Shown here piece after piece: positions 28,616 through 29,137 of a stretch of 29,137 nt of DNA. The notes under the pieces were generated by a model, which was not told the DNA's origin, did not search any database, and saw nothing but the letters and a program-made list of their open reading frames with translations. Numbering within the stretch: the first letter of the stretch is position 1; every line of letters begins with the position of its first letter. This DNA is from CALMRE01 sp964412895 (GTDB lineage: Bacteria > UBP6 > UBA1177 > JAKLFG01): NCBI GenBank assembly GCA_964412895.1, contig CAYPQK010000033.1:1-29137 (forward strand). The letters run 5' to 3'. The position numbers were made by a program, and so were the translations under genes.

Positions 28616-29137
28616 ATGAAAGAGTCAAGGCGTGACTCGTTCTCGCCGGAAGTGGCGCATGAGCTCAAATGCTATGTTTACAGGCTCATTGATCCGCGAA
28701 ACGGTGAAACCTTTTATGTCGGGAAAGGGAAAGGCAATCGCGTCTTTTCCCACATCCGAGAAGAAACAAAGGATCTCGAAGGTGATGACCTCAGCAACAA
28801 ACTTAAGCGTATACGGGAAATACGCCTTGCTGGCTTCGAGATTGCGCATATTATCCATCGCCACGGAATGGATGACGGTACTGCGCATGAGGTTGAATCG
28901 GCGTTGATTGATGCCTATCCCGGGCTTACCAATATCGCAGGTGGTTTTGGCGGTAATGACTACGGCATCATGCACGCCGAGGAAATCATTCGCCGTTACT
29001 CAAAGGAGCCTGCCATCTTCCGACACAGAGCGCTACTCATCAATGTCAATAGAAGCGCAGCCGACAATTCTTTGTATGAAGTAACTCGGTATGCGTGGCG
29101 GATTGACAGAAAAAAAGCTTTACAGGCGGAAGTGATT
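28616..29137 (+). CDS. GIY-YIG (LEM-3-like) nuclease-domain protein, 3' end cut off by the window edge
   Basis: It has 174 codons with no stop before the window end. In-frame ATGs lie at 28604, 28610 and 28616; the last has GGAG 6 nt upstream. The N-terminal part matches the COG3680/LEM-3-like GIY-YIG group: CYVYRLIDPRNGETFYVGKG, in which YVY and YVG stand for GIY and YIG. It continues with NRVFSHIREE, then HGMDDGTAHEVESALIDAYP (catalytic Glu region) and NIAGG. GIY-YIG domains are Mg-dependent DNA nucleases. It may share an operon with the DUF1566 gene. The remaining C-terminus cannot be seen. Confidence 0.8.
   Translation, partial: MKESRRDSFSPEVAHELKCYVYRLIDPRNGETFYVGKGKGNRVFSHIREETKDLEGDDLSNKLKRIREIRLAGFEIAHIIHRHGMDDGTAHEVESALIDAYPGLTNIAGGFGGNDYGIMHAEEIIRRYSKEPAIFRHRALLINVNRSAADNSLYEVTRYAWRIDRKKALQAEVI

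Overview
The window looks like a chromosomal stretch of a GC-rich, diderm, uncultured deltaproteobacterial or Myxococcota-like bacterium. This is inferred from several things. Five predicted lipoproteins have Sec/Lgt-type N-termini. There is an AgmX/PglI-type TonB-like protein. The Cys motif CGDDGCGGSCGSC, common in Myxococcota surface proteins, is present. A secG/tRNA-Leu junction and a GroEL with a GGM tail are also present. A run of exactly 100 Ns (11280-11379) marks a scaffold gap, so this is probably a draft or metagenome assembly.

Layout. (1) 1-1761, minus strand: a two-gene DNA modification/repair operon, a radical SAM-HhH protein followed by a DUF4130-type protein that runs off the left edge. 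(2) 1800-3936: an AT-richer accessory patch bounded by palindromic repeat elements. It holds a lone DUF559 endonuclease-like gene, whose 3' end is made of repeat sequence, and two orphan Cys-rich secreted proteins. (3) 3937-6960, minus: a trypsin-like protease, a parvulin-type foldase lipoprotein and prfB. (4) 7169-10492, plus: a vWA lipoprotein and an AgmX/PglI-type envelope protein that share a Gly-rich cassette. (5) 10626-22853, plus: two giant mosaic surface lipoproteins. (6) 22992-25810: groES-groEL-htpX, a protein quality-control cluster. (7) 25807-29137: a ROK kinase, secG, tRNA-Leu, a toxin-antitoxin pair, a DUF1566 protein and a GIY-YIG protein that runs off the right edge.

The most unusual part is 5944-22853. 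Three secreted proteins (the protease and both giants) end in an Asp/Thr-rich linker followed by a short tail, C-[GS]-C-S-[LV]-[LV]-F, at the very C-terminus. This looks like a shared sorting or anchoring signal. The first giant carries 25 tandem ~32-residue Cys repeats resembling the C-terminal half of an ADAM/snake-venom disintegrin domain; the second carries 6. The second giant also has five glycine-rich modules like the ALK/LTK glycine-rich region. Three of these appear to be inserted inside Ig_7-type domains, just before the last beta strand. Together with the neighbouring vWA and AgmX-like proteins, this could be a cell-surface adhesion or predation apparatus; that functional reading is inference.
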